Source: Sphingobium sp. (lineage in GTDB: Bacteria; Pseudomonadota; Alphaproteobacteria; Sphingomonadales; Sphingomonadaceae). Taken from it: 64,000 bases of DNA. A program made the position numbers and the translations under genes. The notes beneath the pieces were generated by a model, which did no database searches, was not told the DNA's origin, and worked only from the letters and a program-made list of their open reading frames with translations. Below are positions 16,666 through 23,617 of this stretch, piece by piece (the first letter of the stretch is position 1; every line of letters starts with the position of its first letter). The stretch spans positions 124,001-188,000 of the forward strand of contig JAHFPV010000003.1 of the NCBI GenBank assembly GCA_023266575.1, written 5' to 3'.

Positions 16666-17468
16666 ACCAGCTTGTCGTCATTCCCGCGCGGGCGGGGTCG
16701 TCCCGCCTGCCGCGCAAGCCGCTGCGCCTGATCGCCGGGCGGACCCTGCTCCATCGCACCATCGCGATGGCCCGCGCCGCCATCGGCACGCGCGACGGGG
16801 TGGCGCTGATCGTCGCCACCGATGACGAGGCAATCGCCGATCACGCCCGCGCCATCGGCTGTGACGCCGTGATGACCGACAGCGCCATCGCTACCGGATC
16901 GGGCCGGGCGCTGGCCGCCGCGCTGGCGCAGGCGACCCCGCCGCGTTTCGTCGTCAACCTCCAGGGCGATTCCCCCTTCCAGCCGCAGGGGGCGCTCGGC
17001 GCGGTCATCGCCGCGCTGGAGGCGGGCGCGCAAGTCGCCACCCCGGTGATTGCGCTCGACTGGGCCGCGCTCGATGCCCTGCGCGATCACAAGACCCGCT
17101 CCCCCTTCAGCGGCACCTGCTGCGCCCGCGCGCCCGATGGCCGGGCGCTGTGGTTCTCCAAGACCATCATCCCCGCCATCAGGGGCGAGGATGCCCTGCG
17201 CGCCAGCCAGCCCGTCTCGCCCGTGTGGCGGCATGTCGGCCTTTACGGCTATGCGCTGGACGCCCTGCGCGCGTTCGAGGCTTGCCCGCCCACGGCGCTC
17301 GAAAATCTGGAGGGGCTGGAACAGCTCCGCCTGCTGGAACTGGGCATCCCGGTCATGACCGTGGCGGTCGATCCGCCGTTGTTCGACAGCAGCGGGATCG
17401 ATACCGAAGCGGACATCAGCCGGGTCGAGGCGCTGATCGCGCTACATGGCGACCCGACGCCCCCTTAA
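16662..17468 (+). CDS. divergent CMP-KDO synthetase (KdsB-like cytidylyltransferase), probable CTG start
   Basis: A 268-residue nucleotidyltransferase that would activate a 3-deoxy-sugar acid as its CMP ester. The N-terminus VVIPARAGSSRLPRKPL, ALWFSKTIIP, HVGLYGY, LENLEGLEQLRLLE and GIDTEADI all match KdsB. Two signature motifs differ: the CTP/sugar-site SGTER is TGSGR, and QGDEP is QGDSP. No ATG, GTG or TTG exists near the natural N-terminus; CTG 16662, overlapping the kdsD stop, gives the family start, while GTG 16599 would add 21 unrelated residues inside kdsD. It sits with kdsD, so KDO or a related sugar is the likely substrate. Confidence 0.8.
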   Translation: MNQLVVIPARAGSSRLPRKPLRLIAGRTLLHRTIAMARAAIGTRDGVALIVATDDEAIADHARAIGCDAVMTDSAIATGSGRALAAALAQATPPRFVVNLQGDSPFQPQGALGAVIAALEAGAQVATPVIALDWAALDALRDHKTRSPFSGTCCARAPDGRALWFSKTIIPAIRGEDALRASQPVSPVWRHVGLYGYALDALRAFEACPPTALENLEGLEQLRLLELGIPVMTVAVDPPLFDSSGIDTEADISRVEALIALHGDPTPP

Positions 17469-17472
17469 CGCC

Positions 17473-18063
17473 ATGCGCCGCCTTTTCATCATCCGCCACG
17501 GCAATACCTTTGCCAGCAGCGCGCAGGCCTGCCGCATCGGATCGCGCACCGACCTTCCGCTGGTCGAGAGCGGCCATGCGCAGGCGCAGCGGCTGGGCAC
17601 CTGGTTTGCTGCACAGGACTTTGCCATCACCCGGCTGCTCACCAGCCCGCTGCTGCGCGCCCGGCAAACCACGCAGGCGATCGCCGACGCCACCGGCCAT
17701 GCGCCCGACGGCACGCGCGACTGGCTGGGCGAGATCGACCATGGTCCCGACGAAGGCCGCCCGGAGGCGCAGGTGCTGGCCCGCATCGGCGCGCAGGCGA
17801 TCGCCGACTGGGACGAACGCGCCATCGCCCCTGTCGACTGGATCGTGGACGCCGACGCGCGTATCGCCGCCTGGCGCGCTTATTTCGCCGAGGGCGAGGA
17901 GGGGGTCGACCTGCTCGTCACCAGCAATGGCGCCGCCCGCTTCGCGCTGTTGGCCGCGGGTTTGCCGCTAGGCTCGCTCAAGCTGCGGACGGGGGCGTTC
18001 GGGGAACTGGCGCTCGATGCGGACGGCGGCGTGACGCTGGTCCAATGGGATGCCCGGCCTTGA
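17473..18063 (+). CDS. histidine phosphatase-fold protein lacking the second catalytic His
   Basis: A 196-residue member of the phosphoglycerate-mutase-like histidine phosphatase clan. The nucleophile loop IIRHGNTF (His9) and the TSPLLRARQT arginine motif are intact, and GEIDHGPDEG resembles the catalytic-acid segment. The distal VSHG motif reads VTSNGAARFAL, so the second histidine is Asn152. It follows the KDO-type genes by four bases and could be the phosphatase of that pathway or a pseudo-enzyme. An ATG at 17446 overlapping the previous gene is an alternative start. Confidence 0.8.
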   Translation: MRRLFIIRHGNTFASSAQACRIGSRTDLPLVESGHAQAQRLGTWFAAQDFAITRLLTSPLLRARQTTQAIADATGHAPDGTRDWLGEIDHGPDEGRPEAQVLARIGAQAIADWDERAIAPVDWIVDADARIAAWRAYFAEGEEGVDLLVTSNGAARFALLAAGLPLGSLKLRTGAFGELALDADGGVTLVQWDARP

Positions 18064-18099
18064 GGCGATAGGCACATGTTGCCGTCTCTTCGCGCCTGC

Positions 18100-18270
18100 C
18101 TAGCCTTTGGAAAACCAGATCACGATGCCGATCGAGGCTACGGCCCAGCTGGCCAGACCGACCGCCAGGCCACTGATGACCCCGATGGTCATGTTCCAGC
18201 GGCGCGCGCTCAGAATGGCGCTACAGAGCGCAATGGCGAATATCACTAGAACGATTGCCGCCAATGTCAT
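18100..18270 (-). CDS. possible small two-helix membrane protein
   Basis: A 56-residue frame with two clear hydrophobic helices (TLAAIVLVIFAIALCSAIL and VISGLAVGLASWAVASIGIVIWF) separated by a basic loop. The hydrophobicity pattern is protein-like; no good Shine-Dalgarno is seen and no family is recognised. An overlapping frame on the other strand has no such pattern. Confidence 0.45.
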   Translation of the reverse strand: MTLAAIVLVIFAIALCSAILSARRWNMTIGVISGLAVGLASWAVASIGIVIWFSKG

Positions 18271-18392
18271 GGAGCAGCTTATCGCAGCGCAATTAAAAAT
18301 GTGCAATCCCTGATTGTTACAGGGTCTCCACGCTGGATCAACCCCACCGACAAACGGTTCGTCGCGTCACGGAAACCGCGCAACGCCCGCGC

Positions 18393-18944
18393 TTAATTCT
18401 TCCGCTGCGGCACCGAGAATGTCCCGGTCACCCGGCCCCCGGCGCTGCCCGTAACGCCAGCGCCGCCGCCAGACGCGCGGCCATCGACCGTCGAGCGCCC
18501 GGTGTTGAGGTCCATCACCAGTCGCCCGCCGGTCAGCCGGTTCGACCCCTGGGTCAGCGCGACATTGCCCAGCATGGTGATGAGCTTGCTGTTGAGGTCG
18601 TAAATGGCGACATTGCCGCGCGCGGTCTGGTCCGCCTTGGTCACCACGACATTGCCCGATGCGTCGATCCGGTCGATCTCCACCCCGCCCGCGCCACCGC
18701 CCGGCTGGTTGCGATAGGCCACGGTCATGCGCGCGGCGTTGAGCGTCATGCCCGCCTGCGTCACTTCGACATTGCCCGACACGACGACACGGTCGGCGCG
18801 GTCCTGCACCTCGATCCGGTCGGCGGTGAAGTTGACCGGGGCGTTGCTGTTATGATTGCCGACGACCTGCGCATCCGCCCCGGCGAACAACAGCCCGGCG
18901 GCGCCCAAACAGCCGATCGACAGCAGAAGATAGGAGGTTTTCAT
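18393..18944 (-). CDS. lptA: LptA-like periplasmic lipopolysaccharide transport protein
   Basis: A 183-residue exported protein with a signal peptide (LLLSIGCLGAAGLLFAGADA) and an OstA/LptA beta-jellyroll: FTADRIEVQDRADRVVVSGNVEVTQAG and the later DRIDASGNVVVTKADQTARG and MLGNVALTQGSNRL are the repeated strand motifs. LptA forms the periplasmic bridge between LptC and LptD. The C-terminal region is Gly-rich. Its ATG overlaps the lptC stop by one base (TGATG), with AAAGGG upstream. The cargo in a sphingolipid-rich outer membrane is an open question. Confidence 0.9.
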   Translation of the reverse strand: MKTSYLLLSIGCLGAAGLLFAGADAQVVGNHNSNAPVNFTADRIEVQDRADRVVVSGNVEVTQAGMTLNAARMTVAYRNQPGGGAGGVEIDRIDASGNVVVTKADQTARGNVAIYDLNSKLITMLGNVALTQGSNRLTGGRLVMDLNTGRSTVDGRASGGGAGVTGSAGGRVTGTFSVPQRKN

Positions 18945-19591
18945 CAGTTTCGCCCTTTGAGGCCATTTTGTTCGATGCGCAAGCTGGCCCGGCCATTCAA
19001 TGTCACCGTCCGCGCGCCCATATCCGCTTCCAGATGGTCTGCGCTGAACGTGCCGATCGGGATGCGCCCGTCGACCCGGCCTGCGCTGCGCATCCGCCGG
19101 GTTTTGAGGTCAATGCCGACGTCGCGCGTGGTAAGGCGATATCCGCCCGCCGCCTCGAACTGCACCGGCCCTTCGATCCCGACCCGCTCTGTCTCCATGT
19201 CATAGCGGCCCTTTTGCGCGCTCAGCACGGCCGGGCCGTCCGACAGCAATATGCGCGCGGACATGGCGTTCAGATCGACGATCGGTTCGCGTGAGCTTTT
19301 CTGCACCGCGGACCCGGCGCGCAGGGAGAAAGGCTGCCCCTTGCTGTCCTGCCCGCGATAGAGCGCCTCGGTCACGCGCATCCGTTCCTTGGCGACTTCC
19401 ACCTTATTCTTGTCCAGAACGAAGCTGACCTTGTCGCCGCCGGTAAAGGGCGCAGTCGCCAGCAGCGCGCTCAGCACGCCGACTGCGACCGGCAGCCAGT
19501 TTTTGAGCGTGCCGACCAGCCGGTCATGGCTCCCCCCCGGCCGCGCCCAGTGGCGGCGCACATCGCGTTGCTGATCGGCCTGGACGGACAT
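18944..19591 (-). CDS. lptC: LptC-like membrane-anchored LPS export protein
   Basis: A 215-residue protein with an N-terminal cytoplasmic stub, one membrane helix (WLPVAVGVLSALLATAPF) and a periplasmic beta-jellyroll rich in short strands (RYDMETERVGIEGPVQFEA, YRLTTRDVGIDL). It matches the LptC/YrbK family in length and topology; LptC passes the lipid from the LptBFG pump to LptA. It follows rnd by 21 bases and is coupled to lptA, an arrangement common in alphaproteobacteria. Confidence 0.9.
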   Translation of the reverse strand: MSVQADQQRDVRRHWARPGGSHDRLVGTLKNWLPVAVGVLSALLATAPFTGGDKVSFVLDKNKVEVAKERMRVTEALYRGQDSKGQPFSLRAGSAVQKSSREPIVDLNAMSARILLSDGPAVLSAQKGRYDMETERVGIEGPVQFEAAGGYRLTTRDVGIDLKTRRMRSAGRVDGRIPIGTFSADHLEADMGARTVTLNGRASLRIEQNGLKGRN

Positions 19592-19612
19592 GGTGACGAC
19601 TACCCGATTCGC

Positions 19613-20230
19613 TTACATATGGGAGAAGATGTCGATCTCCGGCCATCCCGCCAGGTCGAGTTCGGCGCGATGCGGCAGGAAATCGAAACAGGCCTGGGCC
19701 AGTTCCATCCGCCCTTCGCGCTCCAGCCTTTTGTTCAACTCCGTCCGCAGCGCATGGAGGAAGCGCACGTCGGACGCGGCATAATCCTTCTGCGCGTCGG
19801 TCAGGGTCGGGTTGCCCCAGTCGCTCGACTGCTGCTGCTTGCTGATATCCTGCCCCAGCAATTCGCGCACCAGTTCTTTCAGGCCATGGCGGTCGGTATA
19901 GGTGCGGATCAGGCGCGACGCGATCTTGGTGCAATAGACGGGCGCTGCCACCACGCCCAGATAATGTTTGAGCGCGGCGATGTCGAAACGCCCGAAATGA
20001 TAGAGTTTTAGCCGTTCCGGGTCGGCCAGCACGGCGCGCAGATTGGGCGCGGCATAGTCCGATCCAGCGGCAAAGCGCACCAGATGTTCATCGCCCTTGC
20101 CATCGCTGATCTGCACCACGCAGAGGCGGTCGCGGGGGGTGATCAGCCCCATGGTTTCGGTGTCGACGGCGACCGGGCCGGGGGCAAGCACGCCAGCGGG
20201 CAGGTCTTCTTCATGGAAATGGACGGTCAT
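19613..20230 (-). CDS. rnd: ribonuclease D-like 3'-5' exonuclease
   Basis: A 205-residue DEDDy exonuclease. The Exo I motif VAVDTETMGL, Exo II HFGRFDIAAL and Exo III Tyr-x3-Asp (DYAASDVRFL) are present. It has only the catalytic domain, without the HRDC domains of full RNase D (about 370 residues), as is usual for the short alphaproteobacterial form that lies upstream of lptC. It probably trims structured RNA 3' ends. First gene of the rnd-lptC-lptA unit. Confidence 0.9.
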   Translation of the reverse strand: MTVHFHEEDLPAGVLAPGPVAVDTETMGLITPRDRLCVVQISDGKGDEHLVRFAAGSDYAAPNLRAVLADPERLKLYHFGRFDIAALKHYLGVVAAPVYCTKIASRLIRTYTDRHGLKELVRELLGQDISKQQQSSDWGNPTLTDAQKDYAASDVRFLHALRTELNKRLEREGRMELAQACFDFLPHRAELDLAGWPEIDIFSHM

Positions 20231-20481
20231 GCCTCCCCTCTATGGGCAAAGCGGGGATATCGCAATCAAAGGCTTTGCCGATGGTGCGACGGGATGGTTC
20301 GACAGGGGCGTGCGATCAGCCGAAGTCGCACCCGAAAGCGAGCCTGTAAAAACATTCGCGCTCCCCCGAAAAGTTGATATAGTGATTCCCAAACCGCGCC
20401 TTTGCGGTGGATTGTGCATGTCATTCGCCCGACATGTTTGTCCGATTGGTCTTGGGGCGAAGCGAAAGTGACTAACAGGGC
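20231..20481. other. 250-base leader region of the cold-shock gene
   Basis: There is no gene here. This should contain the divergent promoters of rnd and the cold-shock gene and a long 5' untranslated leader, as cold-shock genes often have. A small stem CATGTC (20417-20422) / GACATG (20431-20436) is the only clear dyad I see. Confidence 0.4.
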
Positions 20482-21330
20482 ATGAGTTTTGACAGAGGTC
20501 GCCGCGGCGGGCGCGGCAAGGACAAGCGCGACGGTTTCGGCGACGACAATTTCTACGATCAGGGCGCTGGCGGCGGCGGTGGTCGCGGTGGTTTTGGTGG
20601 CGGCTTCGGTGGCGGTGACCGCTTCGGCGGCGGCGGTGGTGGCTTCGGCGGGGATCGCGGCGGCTTCGGCGGTGGCGATCGTCCTGCTGGCGGCGGCTTT
20701 GCCGGTGGTGGCAATCGCGGCGGCTTCGGCGGCGGCGGCGGCGGCTTTGCCGGCGGCGGCGGCGGTGGTCGCGGTATGCCCGCGCAGGTCGTTGGCGAAG
20801 GCACGGGCGTCGTCAAATTCTTCAACGGTCAAAAGGGCTTCGGCTTCGTCGTCCGTGATGATGGTGGCGAAGACGTGTTCGTTCACATCAGCGCTGTCGA
20901 GCAGGCTGGCCTCACCGGTCTGGCCGAAGGGCAGCAGCTGGGCTTCACCCTGGTCGATCGTGGCGGCAAGGTGTCGGCGACCGATCTCAAGATCGAAGGC
21001 GAACCGCTCCCCGTTACCGATCGCGGCCCGCCGCGTGAACCGCGCGAACCCCGCGCCGGTGGTTTCGGCGCGCCCGGTGGCGATCGTGGCGGCCCGCAGC
21101 GTCAGCTGACCGGCGAACGCGCCAGCGGCACGGTCAAATTCTTCAACGCGATGAAGGGCTTTGGCTTCATTCAGCGCGATGACGGCCAGCCCGACGCCTT
21201 CGTCCACATCAGCGCCGTCGAACGCGCTGGCATGGCCGCCCTCAATGAAGGCGACCGTCTGGACTTTGAACTGGAAGTCGACCGTCGCGGCAAATATGCC
21301 GCCGTCAACCTCCAGCCCAAGTCTGACTAA
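20482..21330 (+). CDS. double cold-shock-domain protein with glycine-rich N-terminus
   Basis: A 282-residue nucleic-acid-binding protein. Residues 1 to about 103 are a low-complexity Gly/Phe/Arg/Asp tract with many FGGG and RGG-like units. Cold-shock domain 1 (about 105-175) has GVVKFFNGQKGFGFVV and DVFVHISAVEQAG; a Pro/Arg/Gly linker follows; domain 2 (about 212-280) has GTVKFFNAMKGFGFIQ and DAFVHISAVERAG. RNP1 (KGFGF) and RNP2 (VFVHIS or AFVHIS) are intact in both. It probably chaperones RNA in the cytoplasm. An intrinsic terminator follows. Confidence 0.92.
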   Translation: MSFDRGRRGGRGKDKRDGFGDDNFYDQGAGGGGGRGGFGGGFGGGDRFGGGGGGFGGDRGGFGGGDRPAGGGFAGGGNRGGFGGGGGGFAGGGGGGRGMPAQVVGEGTGVVKFFNGQKGFGFVVRDDGGEDVFVHISAVEQAGLTGLAEGQQLGFTLVDRGGKVSATDLKIEGEPLPVTDRGPPREPREPRAGGFGAPGGDRGGPQRQLTGERASGTVKFFNAMKGFGFIQRDDGQPDAFVHISAVERAGMAALNEGDRLDFELEVDRRGKYAAVNLQPKSD

Positions 21331-21366
21331 ACAGACACACTTCCGCTTTCGCGGGAGAGGATAAAG

Positions 21367-21397
21367 AAGGGGTCGCCTGCCCGGCGGCCCCTTTTTT
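21367..21397 (+). terminator. intrinsic terminator of the cold-shock gene
   Basis: GGGGTCGCC (21369-21377) and GGCGGCCCC (21383-21391) form a stem with one wobble pair, followed by a run of six T (21392-21397). Confidence 0.9.
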
Positions 21398-21579
21398 GTT
21401 GGGGGGTGGCGGCTGTGTACCGATTATCGCCACTCTGTCGCATCTCTGTTACGCTTGGAAGCCGACATTCCTGATCATTCTTCGTGAATTCTCACATAGC
21501 GTTGAACATCAGGAATGATCTGAATCATGAACATGAACCATCAGGCCGAAATCGCTTTGCCCAAGACAATCCAATCCCA

Positions 21580-22626
21580 TCAAGCGTCGCTATTCTCCGC
21601 CAAAATCTGGGTTTCCAGCCGGCGGCGCACTTTCAGGGCTCCATTGTCGATTCGCGCGCTGATCTCTGTCGGCAGCGTCGCACCCGATTGCAGCACGGCT
21701 TCGATCGTTTCGATTGCATCGATGTCTTCGGGCTGGATGCGCGTGCCCATTCCAAGGTTCATCGCGGTCAGGGCTGGATTATCGAGGCCGAAATTGCGTG
21801 CGGTGTTGACGAAATAGTGCAGCCGGGTCGGCGATGCAGGCGTGATCATGTGCAAAAAATTCTGAATGCCCAGCACCACGCCACTGGCAGCATCGGTGAT
21901 TGCGCCACCGGTGCGGATCAGGCACGGTCCCATATATTCAGCATCAAATTGCTGATGGACCGGCCCTTGCTGATGGGGGAATTGCATCTGGATCAGCGGA
22001 TTGAGCGGCAGGTTCTGGCCGTTGCGCTGGACGGTAAGACTGCGCTCGGTCTCTGCCAGTGTGACCGGAATTTCGACCACCTTGCTCCCGCCCGGAATGG
22101 TGTTGGCGTGAATGAAGGTAACATGGCTGAGATCGAGCAGATTTTCGATCAAGAGCGTGTAACGCGCATCGACGGTGGCAAGCGGATGCTGTTCAACGAC
22201 CCAGTCGGGATTGCCGGGCCCGATCGCTTCCATATCGGGGATCAGGCCGGGATCGGCCAGGCTTTCTTGTCCGGTCCAGATCCACAGCAGATTGCCTCGT
22301 TCCACGACCAGGTAGCGGCGCAGGGCTGATTTTTGCGGCACATTCTTCTGGCTGGGCACGAACTGGCAATGCCCGTCAGGCCCAAAAGTAAAGCCGTGAT
22401 ACCCACATTGCACGGCATCCCCGACCAGGCGTCCGCGTTCCAGCGGGAAGCCACGATGGGGACAGATGCCTGCCAGCGCGACTGGATCGCCGTTTTCGGT
22501 GCGATAGAACAGGACCGGCTCCCCCAGAATGTCCCGGGCCAGCAACGTCCGCCCCAGTTCCGATGTGTAGGCCGCCACCCACCATTGGTTGCGCGGATAG
22601 GGTTGATCAGCGGCAAGCGGGTACAT
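21580..22626 (-). CDS. Rieske non-heme iron oxygenase (vanillate O-demethylase-like)
   Basis: A 348-residue oxygenase component. The Rieske [2Fe-2S] ligands are C55-x-H57 (CPHRGF) and C74-x2-H77 (CGYHGF); the mononuclear iron site is in NLLDLSHVTFIHANT (H168, H173) with a C-terminal Asp expected later. Overall length and N-terminus (YPRNQWWVAAY) fit the VanA/dicamba-monooxygenase O-demethylase group. No reductase is adjacent, so electrons must come from a protein encoded elsewhere. ATG 22626 lies behind GGAGAG; the TTG at 22638 is rejected. Divergent from its presumed TetR regulator. The local base composition is less GC-rich than the flanks, hinting at acquisition. Confidence 0.88.
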   Translation of the reverse strand: MYPLAADQPYPRNQWWVAAYTSELGRTLLARDILGEPVLFYRTENGDPVALAGICPHRGFPLERGRLVGDAVQCGYHGFTFGPDGHCQFVPSQKNVPQKSALRRYLVVERGNLLWIWTGQESLADPGLIPDMEAIGPGNPDWVVEQHPLATVDARYTLLIENLLDLSHVTFIHANTIPGGSKVVEIPVTLAETERSLTVQRNGQNLPLNPLIQMQFPHQQGPVHQQFDAEYMGPCLIRTGGAITDAASGVVLGIQNFLHMITPASPTRLHYFVNTARNFGLDNPALTAMNLGMGTRIQPEDIDAIETIEAVLQSGATLPTEISARIDNGALKVRRRLETQILAENSDA

Positions 22627-22666
22627 GGCTCTCTCCAAGGCAGGTCAGTTTTACGCTGGCCTAGTG

Positions 22667-22682
22667 TTTGTCATATGACTAA
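22667..22682. promoter_or_regulatory. operator 1 of the Rieske/TetR divergent promoter
   Basis: TTTGTCATATGACTAA contains the perfect 10-bp palindrome GTCATATGAC and matches the neighbouring site in its outer bases. It lies 41 bases upstream of the oxygenase start. Confidence 0.65.
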
Positions 22683-22686
22683 GATA

Positions 22687-22702
22687 TTTGTCAACCGACA
22701 AA
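22687..22702. promoter_or_regulatory. operator 2 of the Rieske/TetR divergent promoter
   Basis: TTTGTCAACCGACAAA is a perfect 6-4-6 inverted repeat. It begins exactly 20 bp after operator 1, two helical turns, so both dimers would lie on the same DNA face. It is 44 bases upstream of the TetR start. Confidence 0.7.
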
Positions 22703-22745
22703 CTTGACCCTTGCGCTGGACTTGCGGGACCGGCAAACAGGCCGC

Positions 22746-23390
22746 ATGAACAAAGGAAAAAGGGTGCCAAAGGACAGCAGTCCGGCCCGATATGATGGTC
22801 AGGAAAATCGGCGGATCGTTCTCGACGCAGCGTTGCGGGTCTTTTCGGATCTGGGCTTTGAAGGCGCCAGTACGCGGGCGATAGCGGCGGCAGCGGGTAT
22901 CGAGCAGGGCCATCTTGCCTATTATTTCCCCTCGAAAATGGCGCTTTGGCGGCAGGTTATCGAAACATTCGCGCGCCAGGGCGAAGCATATCTGAGCGCA
23001 CATCTGACGCTCGATGCGTTAGCCAGCCCCGTTGTTACCGCCCACAAGGTTTTGCCGGACTTTCTGCGGACCTTCGCGTCAAATCCCCGCCTGACGCGCC
23101 TCATGCTTCAGGAATTTTCCGTCCTGTCGGCACGCCATGAATGGGTGGTCGTCAATTTTGGTCAACCGGTTTGGCGGTTGCTCGAACCTCTGTTCGACGG
23201 GTTGCAGGCGCAACGCCGACTGGCGGGCGCAGAGCCCGTCACGGCCTATTTCACACTGATCGGTGCTGCGCTGATAACATTCGGCAACCCGGAACTGATC
23301 GCTCGACTCTCAGGCGATGAGGCGAACGAAACCCAGTGGGTGGATAAGGCTATCGAACATATGTTGGTGCCCATTTTCGCTTCTGCCTGA
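22746..23390 (+). CDS. TetR-family transcriptional regulator
   Basis: A 214-residue regulator. The N-terminal helix-turn-helix (about 20-70) reads ILDAALRVFSDLGFEGAST-like, followed by RAIAAAAGIEQGHLAYYFPSK; the rest is the helical ligand-binding domain, with a long LMLQEFSVLSARHEW helix typical of regulators of aromatic-degradation genes. ATG 22746 is chosen over the in-frame 22704, since the latter abuts the operator and would add a non-conserved tail. It probably represses the divergent oxygenase, and itself, through the paired operators. Confidence 0.88.
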   Translation: MNKGKRVPKDSSPARYDGQENRRIVLDAALRVFSDLGFEGASTRAIAAAAGIEQGHLAYYFPSKMALWRQVIETFARQGEAYLSAHLTLDALASPVVTAHKVLPDFLRTFASNPRLTRLMLQEFSVLSARHEWVVVNFGQPVWRLLEPLFDGLQAQRRLAGAEPVTAYFTLIGAALITFGNPELIARLSGDEANETQWVDKAIEHMLVPIFASA

Positions 23391-23617
23391 TCAAGCGTTC
23401 CCTTCTCCCGGATGGAAATAAAGCGCTGGCCGCAGACATTTTGTTGAGCCAAATGACCGCCAAAAGAATGTCAGATCTGGCATATAAGCGCCGATGACTG
23501 GCCGGTGGACGAATGATGGCTTTCATAACATCGCGGCGTGCCCAAGCGCAAAAAGTTCGGCAGCTATCCCTTATTCCCACTAGTAACCAGACATTCCGAA
23601 ATCGGCCACTCCCCCCT
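23391..23617. other. gap of about 230 bases without a gene
   Basis: This stretch lies between convergent genes and is less GC-rich than average. I see no credible frame and no terminator with a T-run. Confidence 0.4.

Noticed and set aside
18107..18313. Forward-strand frame opposite the small two-helix protein
   Set aside because: It has no membrane or domain pattern and no Shine-Dalgarno; the reverse-strand frame shows clear helices.
20559..20825. Proline-rich reverse-strand frame inside the cold-shock gene
   Set aside because: It is the antisense shadow of the glycine-rich codons (GGC/GGT read as GCC/ACC).
21467..21516. ATTCCTGAT...ATCAGGAAT dyad after the cold-shock terminator
   Set aside because: Only 9 bp with a 32-base loop and no gene start nearby; likely chance.
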